From Stercoripulliclostridium_A sp963642145 (GTDB lineage: Bacteria > Bacillota > Clostridia > Christensenellales > DTU072), in contig CAVIFU010000065.1 in NCBI GenBank assembly GCA_963642145.1, positions 1 to 7,154 of the forward strand: a stretch of DNA of 7,154 nucleotides, read 5' to 3'. The notes beneath the pieces are model-generated. The model was not told the origin of the DNA and searched no databases. It saw only the letters and a list, made by a program, of their open reading frames with translations. The position numbers and the translations under genes are program-made. Shown in pieces: positions 1 through 5,313 of this stretch. Within the stretch, counting starts at the first letter, position 1; every line of letters starts with the position of its first letter.

Positions 1-20
1 CATATTATAATTTATCCTTT

Positions 21-268
21 ACCGCGTCACGAAGTGACGTGTATATCACCGTCGCCGCAGGCGATGTATATCACCGCGCCCACCGGGCGTGTATATCACC
101 GCAACCATTAGGTTGCGTATATCATCGCAACCATTAGGTTGCGTATATCATCGCGCGACAGCGCGCATATCACCGCAACCATTAGGTTGCGTATATCACC
201 GCGCGACAGCGCGCATATCACCGCAAGCACCGCTTGCGTATATCACCGACGCCAACGGCGTTGTATAT
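21..268. repeat. Array of ten covarying hairpin repeats
   Basis: Ten units of about 24-29 bp follow one another. Each has a 5-6 bp inverted repeat around a 3-4 base loop, separated by a nearly constant linker GTATATCACC (variants GTATATCATC and ATATCACC). The stems differ while staying paired: CGTCAC/GTGACG, GTCGCC/GGCGAT, GCGCCC/GGGCGT, GCAACC/GGTTGC (three units), GCGCG/CGCGC (two units), GCAAGC/GCTTGC and GACGCC/GGCGTT. Where pairing is imperfect it is G-T at the outer base. Such covariation means the fold is kept rather than the sequence. The array lies 3' of metQ and no other gene is seen in 1-424. It may act as a 3' mRNA stabiliser, transcription roadblock or BIME-like interspersed repeat; this is inference. 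An open plus-strand frame through it is a by-product of the repeat. Confidence 0.85.
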
Positions 269-363
269 TTCCTGCTCTGCGCGCAAAAAATTCTACATCG
301 GGCTTTTTGCGATATGACTCTCACCCGCCCGCCCTATAATAGGATAATTAAATATTAACCGCA

Positions 364-394
364 ACTTCACACTTCACTCTCCACGCTTCACACT
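364..394. repeat. Short imperfect CTTCAC direct repeats
   Basis: Three CTTCAC motifs (365-370, 372-377 and 386-391), with CACT after two of them, lie between the metQ stop codon and the hairpin array. It is a simple low-complexity repeat with no open frame of its own. I see no function. No clear intrinsic terminator for metQ is present in 360-424. Confidence 0.45.
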
Positions 395-424
395 ATTCTA
401 TTTCCGAACTCATGCAATAAGCTA

Positions 425-1252
425 TTACTTTCCTACCGTTTTCACTGCGCCGTTATAGGTGGAGTCGATGTAGTTTTTGACTTCATCGCTGTTTAGAACT
501 TCAACGAGAGCCTTGATTTTGTCTTTATTTTCATCACCGCTACGTACCGCTATGACGTTGGCGTAAGTTTGCGCGGTTATGCCGTCGGCGGCTTCCGTCG
601 CGAGTGCGTTTTGCAGTGATAATCCGGAAGAAAGCGCGTAGTTGCCGTTAATTACGGCTATCGTGCCGACGTCGGCGTTTTTCAATTGTCCGGGCGCGGC
701 TTCGGCTTCAACGGTGACTATATTGTATCCGTTGTCGGAGGCAATGTCCAATACCGTGACTCCGCTTTCCGCGCTTGCGTCGTCCTTCAAAGTTATCAAA
801 TGCTCCTGCGCGAGTAGGAATAGGGCGCGTGTGCAGTTGGTGTCGTCTGCCGGAATTATTATAGTTGCGCCGTCCGGTAAATCTTTCAGCGAACCGATTC
901 CGTTGCCGTAAATGCCGAATGGCTCGTAATGCACGGCGGTAGCCGCTACAAGGGTGGTGCCGTTTGCCTTGTTAAAGGAATTCAAAAACGGAGTGTGTTG
1001 GAAGTAGTTAGCGTCCAAAGTCCCGTCCGCGAGAGCTTTGTTCGGCAATACGTAGTCGTTATATACGACTATTTTCAGCGTATATCCGCGCGCTTCCAAG
1101 AGCGGTTTGGCGTATTCGAGAATCTCCGCATGCGGTGTGGAGCTTGCGCCGACGGTTATTGTTTTTTCATCGTCTTTGTTGCAACCGATCATTGCAACGG
1201 CGGAAAACAAGAGTAGTGTGACAATAAGAACGACGGATAAAAATTTTTTCAT
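425..1252 (-). CDS. metQ: MetQ methionine-binding lipoprotein of ABC importer
   Basis: This is the substrate-binding lipoprotein (NlpA/YaeC family) of a methionine ABC importer. It captures methionine outside the membrane and delivers it to MetNI. The 275-residue product begins with a basic MKK and a hydrophobic stretch, then a lipobox-like AMIGC with Cys24 as the probable lipidated residue; the -3 position is Met instead of the usual Leu. Family motifs are VGASSTPHAEIL (residues 34-45), DANYFQHTPFL (80-90) and a C-terminal segment on the pattern VRSGDENKDKIKAL...NYIDSTYNGAV. Length is normal for the family. The ATG overlaps the metI stop as ATGA and is preceded by GGAG at seven bases, so the two are translationally coupled. 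It is the last gene of the metNIQ order seen in E. coli. D-methionine or other sulfur amino acids could also be ligands. Confidence 0.95.
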   Translation of the reverse strand: MKKFLSVVLIVTLLLFSAVAMIGCNKDDEKTITVGASSTPHAEILEYAKPLLEARGYTLKIVVYNDYVLPNKALADGTLDANYFQHTPFLNSFNKANGTTLVAATAVHYEPFGIYGNGIGSLKDLPDGATIIIPADDTNCTRALFLLAQEHLITLKDDASAESGVTVLDIASDNGYNIVTVEAEAAPGQLKNADVGTIAVINGNYALSSGLSLQNALATEAADGITAQTYANVIAVRSGDENKDKIKALVEVLNSDEVKNYIDSTYNGAVKTVGK

Positions 1253-1941
1253 AAACGAACTCCTTTGTTTTTTAATCTTTTATCGGATTTGCGCGCTATC
1301 AGCGAGCCGATTTCCTGTATAATTTGCACGATTACCACGGTTAACGCCACACAAACCCATATTACGTCGTCGTTAAAGCGTTGGTAACCGTAGGTGATGG
1401 CTATTGTTCCGAGACCGCCACCGCCGATGGTGCCTGCCATAGCGGAGTAGCCGAGGATAGTCACGCAAGCGATGACCGCGCCGACTATCAACGAGGGCTT
1501 TGCCTCCGGAATGAGCACCTTGAATATGATTTGCAAGTTGTTCGCGCCCATTGCGCGCGTTGCCTCTATCATGCCGTAGGGCACTTCTTTTATACTCGAT
1601 TCCACCAACCGCGCAACGTATGCAAAAGAGGCAATCACGAGGGTAACCACCATGGCTTTGTTGCCCATACCGGTGCCGACTACCGCTTTCGCTACGGGAA
1701 TAACCGCCACCATCAATATCACAAACGGCACGCTTCGCAGTACGTTGACTATGACGTCAAGCAGTTTGTGTAACCACGGTAACGGTCTCAACCCTTGCTT
1801 ATCCGTAGCGTATAGCGCAATGCCGAGCGGTAGCCCGATTAGGTAAGAAAAAACGCTTGCACCAAGGGTCATTACCACGGTTTCACCTATGGCTTTCAGC
1901 AGTACGTTAGATTCTATCAGCTTACGTAGTATATCCGACAT
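1249..1941 (-). CDS. metI: MetI methionine ABC importer permease
   Basis: This 230-residue integral membrane subunit forms the translocation pore of the methionine importer, probably as a dimer. Hydrophobic helices lie at about residues 18-45, 60-84, 95-112, 150-172 and 193-214, the five-helix layout of MetI. The cytoplasmic coupling loop that docks on the ATPase is seen at about 120-147, including EATRAMGANNLQIIFKVLIP. A Gly-rich MetI-type segment TIGGGGLGTIAITYGYQRF covers 171-189. The start codon follows GAGG at five bases; that site overlaps the metN stop codon (TAGAGG), and the gap to metN is eight bases. The stop overlaps the metQ start by four bases. This tight packing supports one transcript, controlled by the leader upstream of metN. 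Confidence 0.95.
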   Translation of the reverse strand: MSDILRKLIESNVLLKAIGETVVMTLGASVFSYLIGLPLGIALYATDKQGLRPLPWLHKLLDVIVNVLRSVPFVILMVAVIPVAKAVVGTGMGNKAMVVTLVIASFAYVARLVESSIKEVPYGMIEATRAMGANNLQIIFKVLIPEAKPSLIVGAVIACVTILGYSAMAGTIGGGGLGTIAITYGYQRFNDDVIWVCVALTVVIVQIIQEIGSLIARKSDKRLKNKGVRL

Positions 1942-1949
1942 AATTACCT

Positions 1950-2702
1950 CTATATATCCGCGCGTGGGAACGCGAGATTTACAAATCGTTTAGCTCTTTC
2001 GGATTTCGGGCAACCGAACACATCGCTTACGGAACCCGTTTCCGCGATTTTTCCGTTATCGAGCACGGTGACCGTGTCGCAAAGACGGCTTACCAAATTC
2101 ATTTCGTGGGTGATTGCCACCACCGTAACGCCGGTTTCCGAATTGATCTTTTTCACAAGTTCCGTTATGGACGCGGTAGTCTCGGGATCGAGCGCGCTTG
2201 TCGCTTCGTCCAGTATCAAATATTTCGGATTTGTCGCGAGCGCTCTTGCGAGGGCAACGCGTTGCTTTTGTCCGCCGGATAGGGTAGACGGGTAGGCGTT
2301 ACTTTTGTCCGCGAGGTCAACGAGGGTCAATAATTCGAGCGCGCGAGCGTTATAAGTCTTTTTGTCGCCCTTACTAAGCTCCAAAGGGAAGCGGACGTTT
2401 CCGAGCGCCGTGCGCTGTTCCAAAAGATTGTAACTTTGGAATATCATACCTATATTTTTGCGGACGTTGTTTAGCTCCGAGCCGCTCAACTTTGTTATAT
2501 CGGTTCCGTCGATGATTACGCTCCCGGAATCGGGGCGTTCCAATAGATTTATGCACCGCGCCAAGGTGCTTTTCCCGGCGCCCGAGAGTCCCACAATGCC
2601 GTGGATTTCGCCGTCGTTGACGGTCAAAGAAACGTCGTCGAGGACTTTGATTCGTTCATTGGCAGAAACGAAAGATTTGGTAATGTTTTTTAGTTCTATC
2701 AT
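1950..2702 (-). CDS. metN: MetN-type methionine importer ATPase, short form without NIL domain
   Basis: This ABC ATPase powers methionine import with MetI and MetQ. Numbered from the ATG at 2702, the 250-residue product shows Walker A GLSGAGKST (38-46), Q-loop Gln89, signature LSGGQKQ (141-147), Walker B YLILDE (161-166), D-loop SALD (169-172) and H-loop His199. GVTVVAITHEMNLV followed by RLCD and VLDNGKIAE is characteristic of MetN. The typical family member has about 340 residues, with a C-terminal ACT-like NIL domain that binds methionine and inhibits transport. This one stops just after the nucleotide-binding domain, so the domain is absent, and nothing in the downstream sequence before metI suggests a frameshift. 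I chose ATG 2702 because GGAG lies six bases upstream. An in-frame TTG at 2714 would overlap that site. Regulation is by the Met-rich leader upstream. Confidence 0.93.
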   Translation of the reverse strand: MIELKNITKSFVSANERIKVLDDVSLTVNDGEIHGIVGLSGAGKSTLARCINLLERPDSGSVIIDGTDITKLSGSELNNVRKNIGMIFQSYNLLEQRTALGNVRFPLELSKGDKKTYNARALELLTLVDLADKSNAYPSTLSGGQKQRVALARALATNPKYLILDEATSALDPETTASITELVKKINSETGVTVVAITHEMNLVSRLCDTVTVLDNGKIAETGSVSDVFGCPKSERAKRFVNLAFPRADI

Positions 2703-2708
2703 ACGATA

Positions 2709-2712
2709 CTCC
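2709..2712 (-). promoter_or_regulatory. metN ribosome binding site (decides start)
   Basis: GGAG lies six bases before ATG 2702. It falls directly after the terminator T-run, so translation of metN needs only read-through of the terminator. It argues against the in-frame TTG at 2714, which overlaps it. Confidence 0.8.
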
Positions 2713-2746
2713 AAACAAAAAAGCGGAACGCCGTAGCATTCCGCTT
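2713..2746 (-). terminator. Attenuator terminator in metNIQ leader
   Basis: On the minus strand an 11-bp stem pairs 2746-2736 with 2731-2721 around the loop TACG. The closing C-G pair makes C(UACG)G, a member of the very stable UNCG tetraloop class. A six-T run (2722-2717) and a further TTT follow. One pair is G-U in the minus-strand RNA but C-A in the plus-strand RNA, so the hairpin is built for minus-strand transcription. It lies 32 bases after the leader-peptide stop and immediately before the metN ribosome binding site. It is placed to decide whether metNIQ is transcribed. Confidence 0.9.
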
Positions 2747-2837
2747 TCTAAACAGTGAGATTAGAGGTAAACGGTATTTTACGGCACGACAATATAGCGC
2801 AGGTTGCACATGCGCATGTTCATCATCATAGCCATAA
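2728..2837 (-). promoter_or_regulatory. Three-state attenuator (regions 1, 2 and 3)
   Basis: Three competing pairings can be drawn by eye. Region 1, UUAUGGC (2837-2831, leader codons 7-9, including Met8), pairs with region 2, GCCGUAA (2785-2779, the last codon and stop), over seven pairs, one of them G-U. Region 2, as GUGCCGUA (2787-2780), can instead pair with UACGGCGU (2735-2728), the loop and 3' arm of the terminator, over eight pairs, two of them G-U. Otherwise the terminator forms. A ribosome stalled on the Met codons would cover region 1 and free region 2 to break the terminator. A ribosome at the stop would cover region 2 and let the terminator form. Folding energies were not calculated. 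Confidence 0.6.
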
Positions 2838-2856
2838 CCATAGAATTGAATACCAT
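2779..2856 (-). CDS. Methionine-rich leader peptide of metNIQ
   Basis: This is a 25-codon gene with a strong ribosome binding site (AAAAGGAG, six bases before ATG). Methionine occurs at residues 1, 6, 8, 10, 11, 12, 14 and 16, i.e. eight of 25, with the run MAMMMNMRM at 8-16. The peptide ends VVP followed by TAA. It sits directly after a good promoter and directly before an intrinsic terminator and the methionine importer genes. Ribosome-mediated attenuation is the clear reading: scarcity of charged tRNA-Met stalls the ribosome in the Met run. The peptide itself probably has no other role. The terminal Pro before the stop may slow release, as in TnaC. A 5-bp stem GCGCA/UGCGC spans codons 14-20 and may add a pause. 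I know no named family for this peptide. Confidence 0.88.
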   Translation of the reverse strand: MVFNSMVMAMMMNMRMCNLRYIVVP

Positions 2857-2874
2857 TTTTTGCTCCTTTTCAAA

Positions 2875-2904
2875 AGTCTATCACATCGTATTATGACGTG
2901 TCAA
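2875..2904 (-). promoter_or_regulatory. metNIQ leader promoter
   Basis: A perfect -35 TTGACA (2904-2899), an 18-base spacer and a -10 TAGACT (2880-2875) with an extended TGA just upstream. A/T-rich sequence lies before the -35. The start site would fall at about 2868, only a few bases before the leader ribosome binding site. The untranslated leader is therefore too short for a SAM riboswitch or T-box upstream of the peptide gene. Confidence 0.8.
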
Positions 2905-2957
2905 GAAATTTTCGACAATATACAAAAAAATACGCTCGGATTTGGCGTCAAACGGTC

Positions 2958-2994
2958 AAAAAAAGTTGCCGTCGAAGTTCAAGGCGGCAACTTT
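2958..2994 (-). terminator. Intrinsic terminator of the CNNM/CorC gene
   Basis: A 10-bp stem AAAGTTGCCG/CGGCAACTTT (2994-2985 with 2971-2962) encloses a 13-base loop and leads into seven Ts (2964-2958), three of which also pair in the stem. It begins 22 bases after the stop codon of the upstream gene. It separates that transcript from the met promoter. Confidence 0.85.
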
Positions 2995-3016
2995 GCGGTT
3001 ATTTTGGTTCCACGGG

Positions 3017-4333
3017 CTAATCGTCGTTTTCCTTAACGTCGGATTCGTTTTCGTCCGACTTATTTATCAGCACTTTGATGTCGAGTATACGGCGTTGAGT
3101 CAACCTGTTTACTATGATAGTCAGGTTTTTGTAGCTAAACGATTGATTTTTCTTGGGAATGTCGCCGATTTTTTCCAGCACCCAACCGTTTACGGTTTGC
3201 GAGTCGAAGTTCTCCGCTTCATCCTCATCGATACCGAATTTTTCAAAGAATTTATCGAGCTCGGCTCTGCCGTCTACGAGATAGGTTGTTTCGTCGATTT
3301 CGGTAAAGTAATTGACGATTTCGTCATGTTCGTCCCAAATTTCGCCTACAAGCTCTTCGAGGATGTCTTCGAGCGTGACAATACCGAGAGTTCCGCCGTA
3401 CTCATCCACGACGACCGCCATATGCACTTTTTGGCGTTGCATACTCTTGAGTAAGGTCGAGATCTTCATGTGTTCCGTGGCTATCGTTACGGGCGTGATA
3501 TAATTCTTGATACTCTTTTCGCCTTTTTCGAGAGCGGTGAAGAAGTCGATATTATGAATCATACCGATGATGGTATCTATCGTGCCGTTGTACACGGGCA
3601 TACGCGAGAAGTTATGTTCGAGGAAGAGTTTTTTGATTTTCTCCATCGGCATATCGAGAGGCACGGCGATTATGTTGACGCGCGGCACGAGAATATCTTC
3701 TACCATTGCGTCGTCGAACTCTATTGCAGAGGAGATAAGTTCGCTTTCCTGGCTGTCGAGGGAGCCGTCTTCTTGGGCTTCTTCAACCATGGAGAGGAGT
3801 TCTTCTTCGGTGATTTTATCATCGGGAGCCGACTTAAATATCTTTTTGAGCAAGAATTTAAGTCCCGTAAATATAATCGTCAAGGGGAACAGAATTACCA
3901 TTATCGCCTTGATGGGATAGCCGAAAGCCATGGCGATTTTTTCTGAATATTCCTTGGCGATCATTTTTGGCGTAATTTCGCCGAAAGTCAATACGATCAC
4001 CGTGGAAACGGCAACGGAAACAATGCCGCTGACGGCAGGATTGGGGATAACTTGCTCGAAGATATTGTTAAATAATACGGACAGCGTTATATTGACGAGG
4101 TTGTTTCCGATTAGAATTGTCGAGAGCAACTTGTCGAATTTATCCGTAAGAGCCAGCGCGTTGATTGCCGGTTTGTAGCCGTCTTGCGCTTTAATTTTCA
4201 GTTTGGTTCTGTTGACGGAGCTGAAAGCTGTTTCCGTCGCGGAAAAGAATCCGGAAAAGATTGTCAGAATGACGATGAATACTATAGACAGCGCTATACT
4301 ATCGGGGTCAGGGTCAGGTTGTTCGGTTAACAT
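3017..4333 (-). CDS. CNNM/CBS/CorC_HlyC membrane protein (hemolysin-like family)
   Basis: A 438-residue membrane protein of the CNNM (DUF21) / YhdP-YrkA / CorC-related family, linked in several bacteria to Mg2+ or Co2+ efflux. The old name hemolysin is historical. The N-terminal CNNM domain (about 11-195) has helices near 13-33, 70-95, 102-122 and 140-160. It includes FSGFFSATETAF (26-37) and the conserved GEITPKMIAKE (118-128). A CBS pair (about 212-335) follows, with VPRVNIIAVP, a FSRMPVY motif (242-248) and HMAVVVDEYGGTLGIVTLED (304-323), and then the C-terminal CorC_HlyC domain (about 343-425) and an acidic tail. Length and order are normal. The start follows AGGAG at four bases. It has its own promoter and terminator. 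The transported ion is not determined by sequence alone. Confidence 0.93.
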   Translation of the reverse strand: MLTEQPDPDPDSIALSIVFIVILTIFSGFFSATETAFSSVNRTKLKIKAQDGYKPAINALALTDKFDKLLSTILIGNNLVNITLSVLFNNIFEQVIPNPAVSGIVSVAVSTVIVLTFGEITPKMIAKEYSEKIAMAFGYPIKAIMVILFPLTIIFTGLKFLLKKIFKSAPDDKITEEELLSMVEEAQEDGSLDSQESELISSAIEFDDAMVEDILVPRVNIIAVPLDMPMEKIKKLFLEHNFSRMPVYNGTIDTIIGMIHNIDFFTALEKGEKSIKNYITPVTIATEHMKISTLLKSMQRQKVHMAVVVDEYGGTLGIVTLEDILEELVGEIWDEHDEIVNYFTEIDETTYLVDGRAELDKFFEKFGIDEDEAENFDSQTVNGWVLEKIGDIPKKNQSFSYKNLTIIVNRLTQRRILDIKVLINKSDENESDVKENDD

Positions 4334-4369
4334 AGTTCTCCTTTTTTGTATTTGGATTTAATAGCATAT

Positions 4370-4398
4370 ATGTTAGCATCTTTTTTTGTATTTGTAAA
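4370..4398 (-). promoter_or_regulatory. Promoter of the CNNM/CorC gene
   Basis: -35 TTTACA (4398-4393), a 17-base spacer and -10 TAACAT (4375-4370), with an A-rich spacer. The start site would lie about 30 bases before the ATG. The -35 differs from consensus at one base, the -10 at two. Confidence 0.55.
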
Positions 4399-4469
4399 TA
4401 GATTTACGAGTATTCTTACACATTTATTGCAAAAAGTGTTGCTTTTGCGTAAAATGTCGCATTTTTTAA

Positions 4470-4498
4470 TTTACATTAAAGGGTAATGGCAATATAAT
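4470..4498 (+). promoter_or_regulatory. Promoter of the DUF308 gene
   Basis: -35 TTTACA (4470-4475), a 17-base spacer and a perfect -10 TATAAT (4493-4498). The predicted start near 4505 leaves a leader of about 50 bases. It is divergent from the CNNM gene promoter, with about 70 bases between the two -35 boxes. Confidence 0.8.
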
Positions 4499-4555
4499 GT
4501 AGGCGCAAACGGAATAAAAGCGTTCGGTTTGCAAAAACTATAGGAGCAAATGTTT

Positions 4556-5137
4556 ATGGAAGAACTTAGAAAGACTCTTAAAAAGTACAAGTGGGATAGT
4601 ATTCTTATTTCCGTGTTGACCGTCGTGCTCGGCATCCTTTGCGTAGCGTTGCCGACGAGTTCCGGATATATTCTATGCATTTTCTTCGGCGCGGCACTTA
4701 TTGCCATAGGCGTAGCGATGTTCATACAATTCTGTGCATACGGAGTGTTGTTCGGCACACGCTTTATTATCACCGCGCTTACGTGCATAGTCCTCGGCAT
4801 ACTGTTCATCGTTTATACGGATATGATGCAGGGCGTGCTCACGATCCTGTTCGGTCTGTATATCATCATCGATTCGGCTTACGCAATAGCGGAGAGCATC
4901 GAGTGCGCACGTTGGCACGTTTCGGGCTGGATTGCGATGCTTATCTTGGCAATAGTTACATTGGGACTCGGCGTCGCGGTCATGTTCTCTTCGTTTGAAA
5001 CGGTCATGATTTTCGCCGGCACGTCACTTATCATAGAGGGTATCAGACGTTTGGTAATCACCCTTACGTTCAGCGGCAAAATCCGCAAAGCGCGCAAGGA
5101 ATACAAAGACATCTACGGATACACCGATAAAGATTAG
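4556..5137 (+). CDS. DUF308/HdeD-like six-helix membrane protein
   Basis: A 193-residue integral membrane protein. Six hydrophobic helices are visible at about residues 15-32, 38-58, 66-87, 92-112, 124-143 and 147-168. They form three helix pairs with Gly-rich turns (LGILCVALP, FGAALIAIGV, LGILFIVY, LFGLYIIIDSAYAI), the pattern of DUF308/HdeD-family proteins. HdeD is tied to acid resistance in E. coli, but most family members have no known function, so no role is claimed here. A basic, cytoplasmic C-terminal tail (about 174-193: KIRKARKEYKDIY) follows. Two in-frame ATGs exist. I prefer 4556, nine bases after GGAG; ATG 4550 (two residues more) would leave only three bases. It is a single-gene unit with its own promoter and terminator. 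Confidence 0.85.
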   Translation: MEELRKTLKKYKWDSILISVLTVVLGILCVALPTSSGYILCIFFGAALIAIGVAMFIQFCAYGVLFGTRFIITALTCIVLGILFIVYTDMMQGVLTILFGLYIIIDSAYAIAESIECARWHVSGWIAMLILAIVTLGLGVAVMFSSFETVMIFAGTSLIIEGIRRLVITLTFSGKIRKARKEYKDIYGYTDKD

Positions 5138-5162
5138 CGTTCAACGTTTATTTATATCCTGA

Positions 5163-5200
5163 GAAGAGAGGAGTGGCAACGCTCCTCTTTTCTTTTGTTT
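5163..5200 (+). terminator. Intrinsic terminator of the DUF308 gene
   Basis: A 12-bp stem pairs 5163-5174 with 5181-5192, two of the pairs being G-T, around the loop GGCAAC. TTTTGTTT follows. It begins 26 bases after the stop codon. Confidence 0.9.
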
Positions 5201-5224
5201 GTTAAATGCGATAATTGAAATCGG

Positions 5225-5252
5225 CGGTAAGAGAGTTACATTTCTCTTACCG
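5225..5252. repeat. Inverted repeat between convergent genes
   Basis: CGGTAAGAG (5225-5233) and CTCTTACCG (5244-5252) pair perfectly and can extend by two more pairs around the loop TTACAT. No T-run follows on either strand. It lies just beyond the minus-strand terminator and may block reverse transcription between convergent units or be a backup stop. Confidence 0.6.
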
Positions 5253-5281
5253 AAAAAAATAGCAAGAAAAAATCTTGCTAT
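5253..5281 (-). terminator. Intrinsic terminator of the amidohydrolase gene
   Basis: A 9-bp stem ATAGCAAGA/TCTTGCTAT (5281-5273 with 5267-5259) with a five-base loop runs into seven Ts (5259-5253) on the minus strand. It starts 32 bases after the stop codon. Confidence 0.88.
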
Positions 5282-5313
5282 GGTTGGTATTTACGTTTGC
5301 GCGACGCATATTG

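Noticed and set aside
21..268. CRISPR array
   Set aside because: Linkers are only about 8-10 bases and the variable parts are self-complementary hairpins; there are no 30-40 base unique spacers and no cas genes.
335..340. Plus-strand TATAAT before metQ's 3' end
   Set aside because: No -35 at a suitable distance and no plus-strand gene downstream for over 4 kb.
89..358. Open plus-strand frames through the hairpin array (89 and 66 residues)
   Set aside because: The residues simply repeat the array (PLGCVYHRATARIS), there is no ribosome binding site, and the pattern is explained by conserved DNA or RNA hairpins.
336..364. Minus-strand promoter TTGCGG-17-TATTAT pointing into the hairpin array
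   Set aside because: The -35 matches only half the consensus and no product is known. It is kept only as a possibility for transcription of the array.
2703..2714. TTG at 2714 as metN start
   Set aside because: It would overlap the GGAG that is well placed for ATG 2702, and the four extra residues (MEYR) are not part of the family pattern.
2703..2868. SAM riboswitch or T-box in the metNIQ leader
   Set aside because: The transcript before the terminator is about 150 bases and mostly coding for the leader peptide. I see no T-box sequence (TGGNACCGCG-like) or SAM aptamer core.
2942..3946. Long plus-strand frames opposite the CNNM/CorC gene
   Set aside because: They are antisense to a gene with clear domain motifs and lack ribosome binding sites and recognisable protein features.
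4429..4448. GCAAAA/TTTTGC inverted repeat between the divergent promoters
   Set aside because: Only six mostly A-T pairs; it could be an operator but nothing distinguishes it from chance in an AT-rich region.
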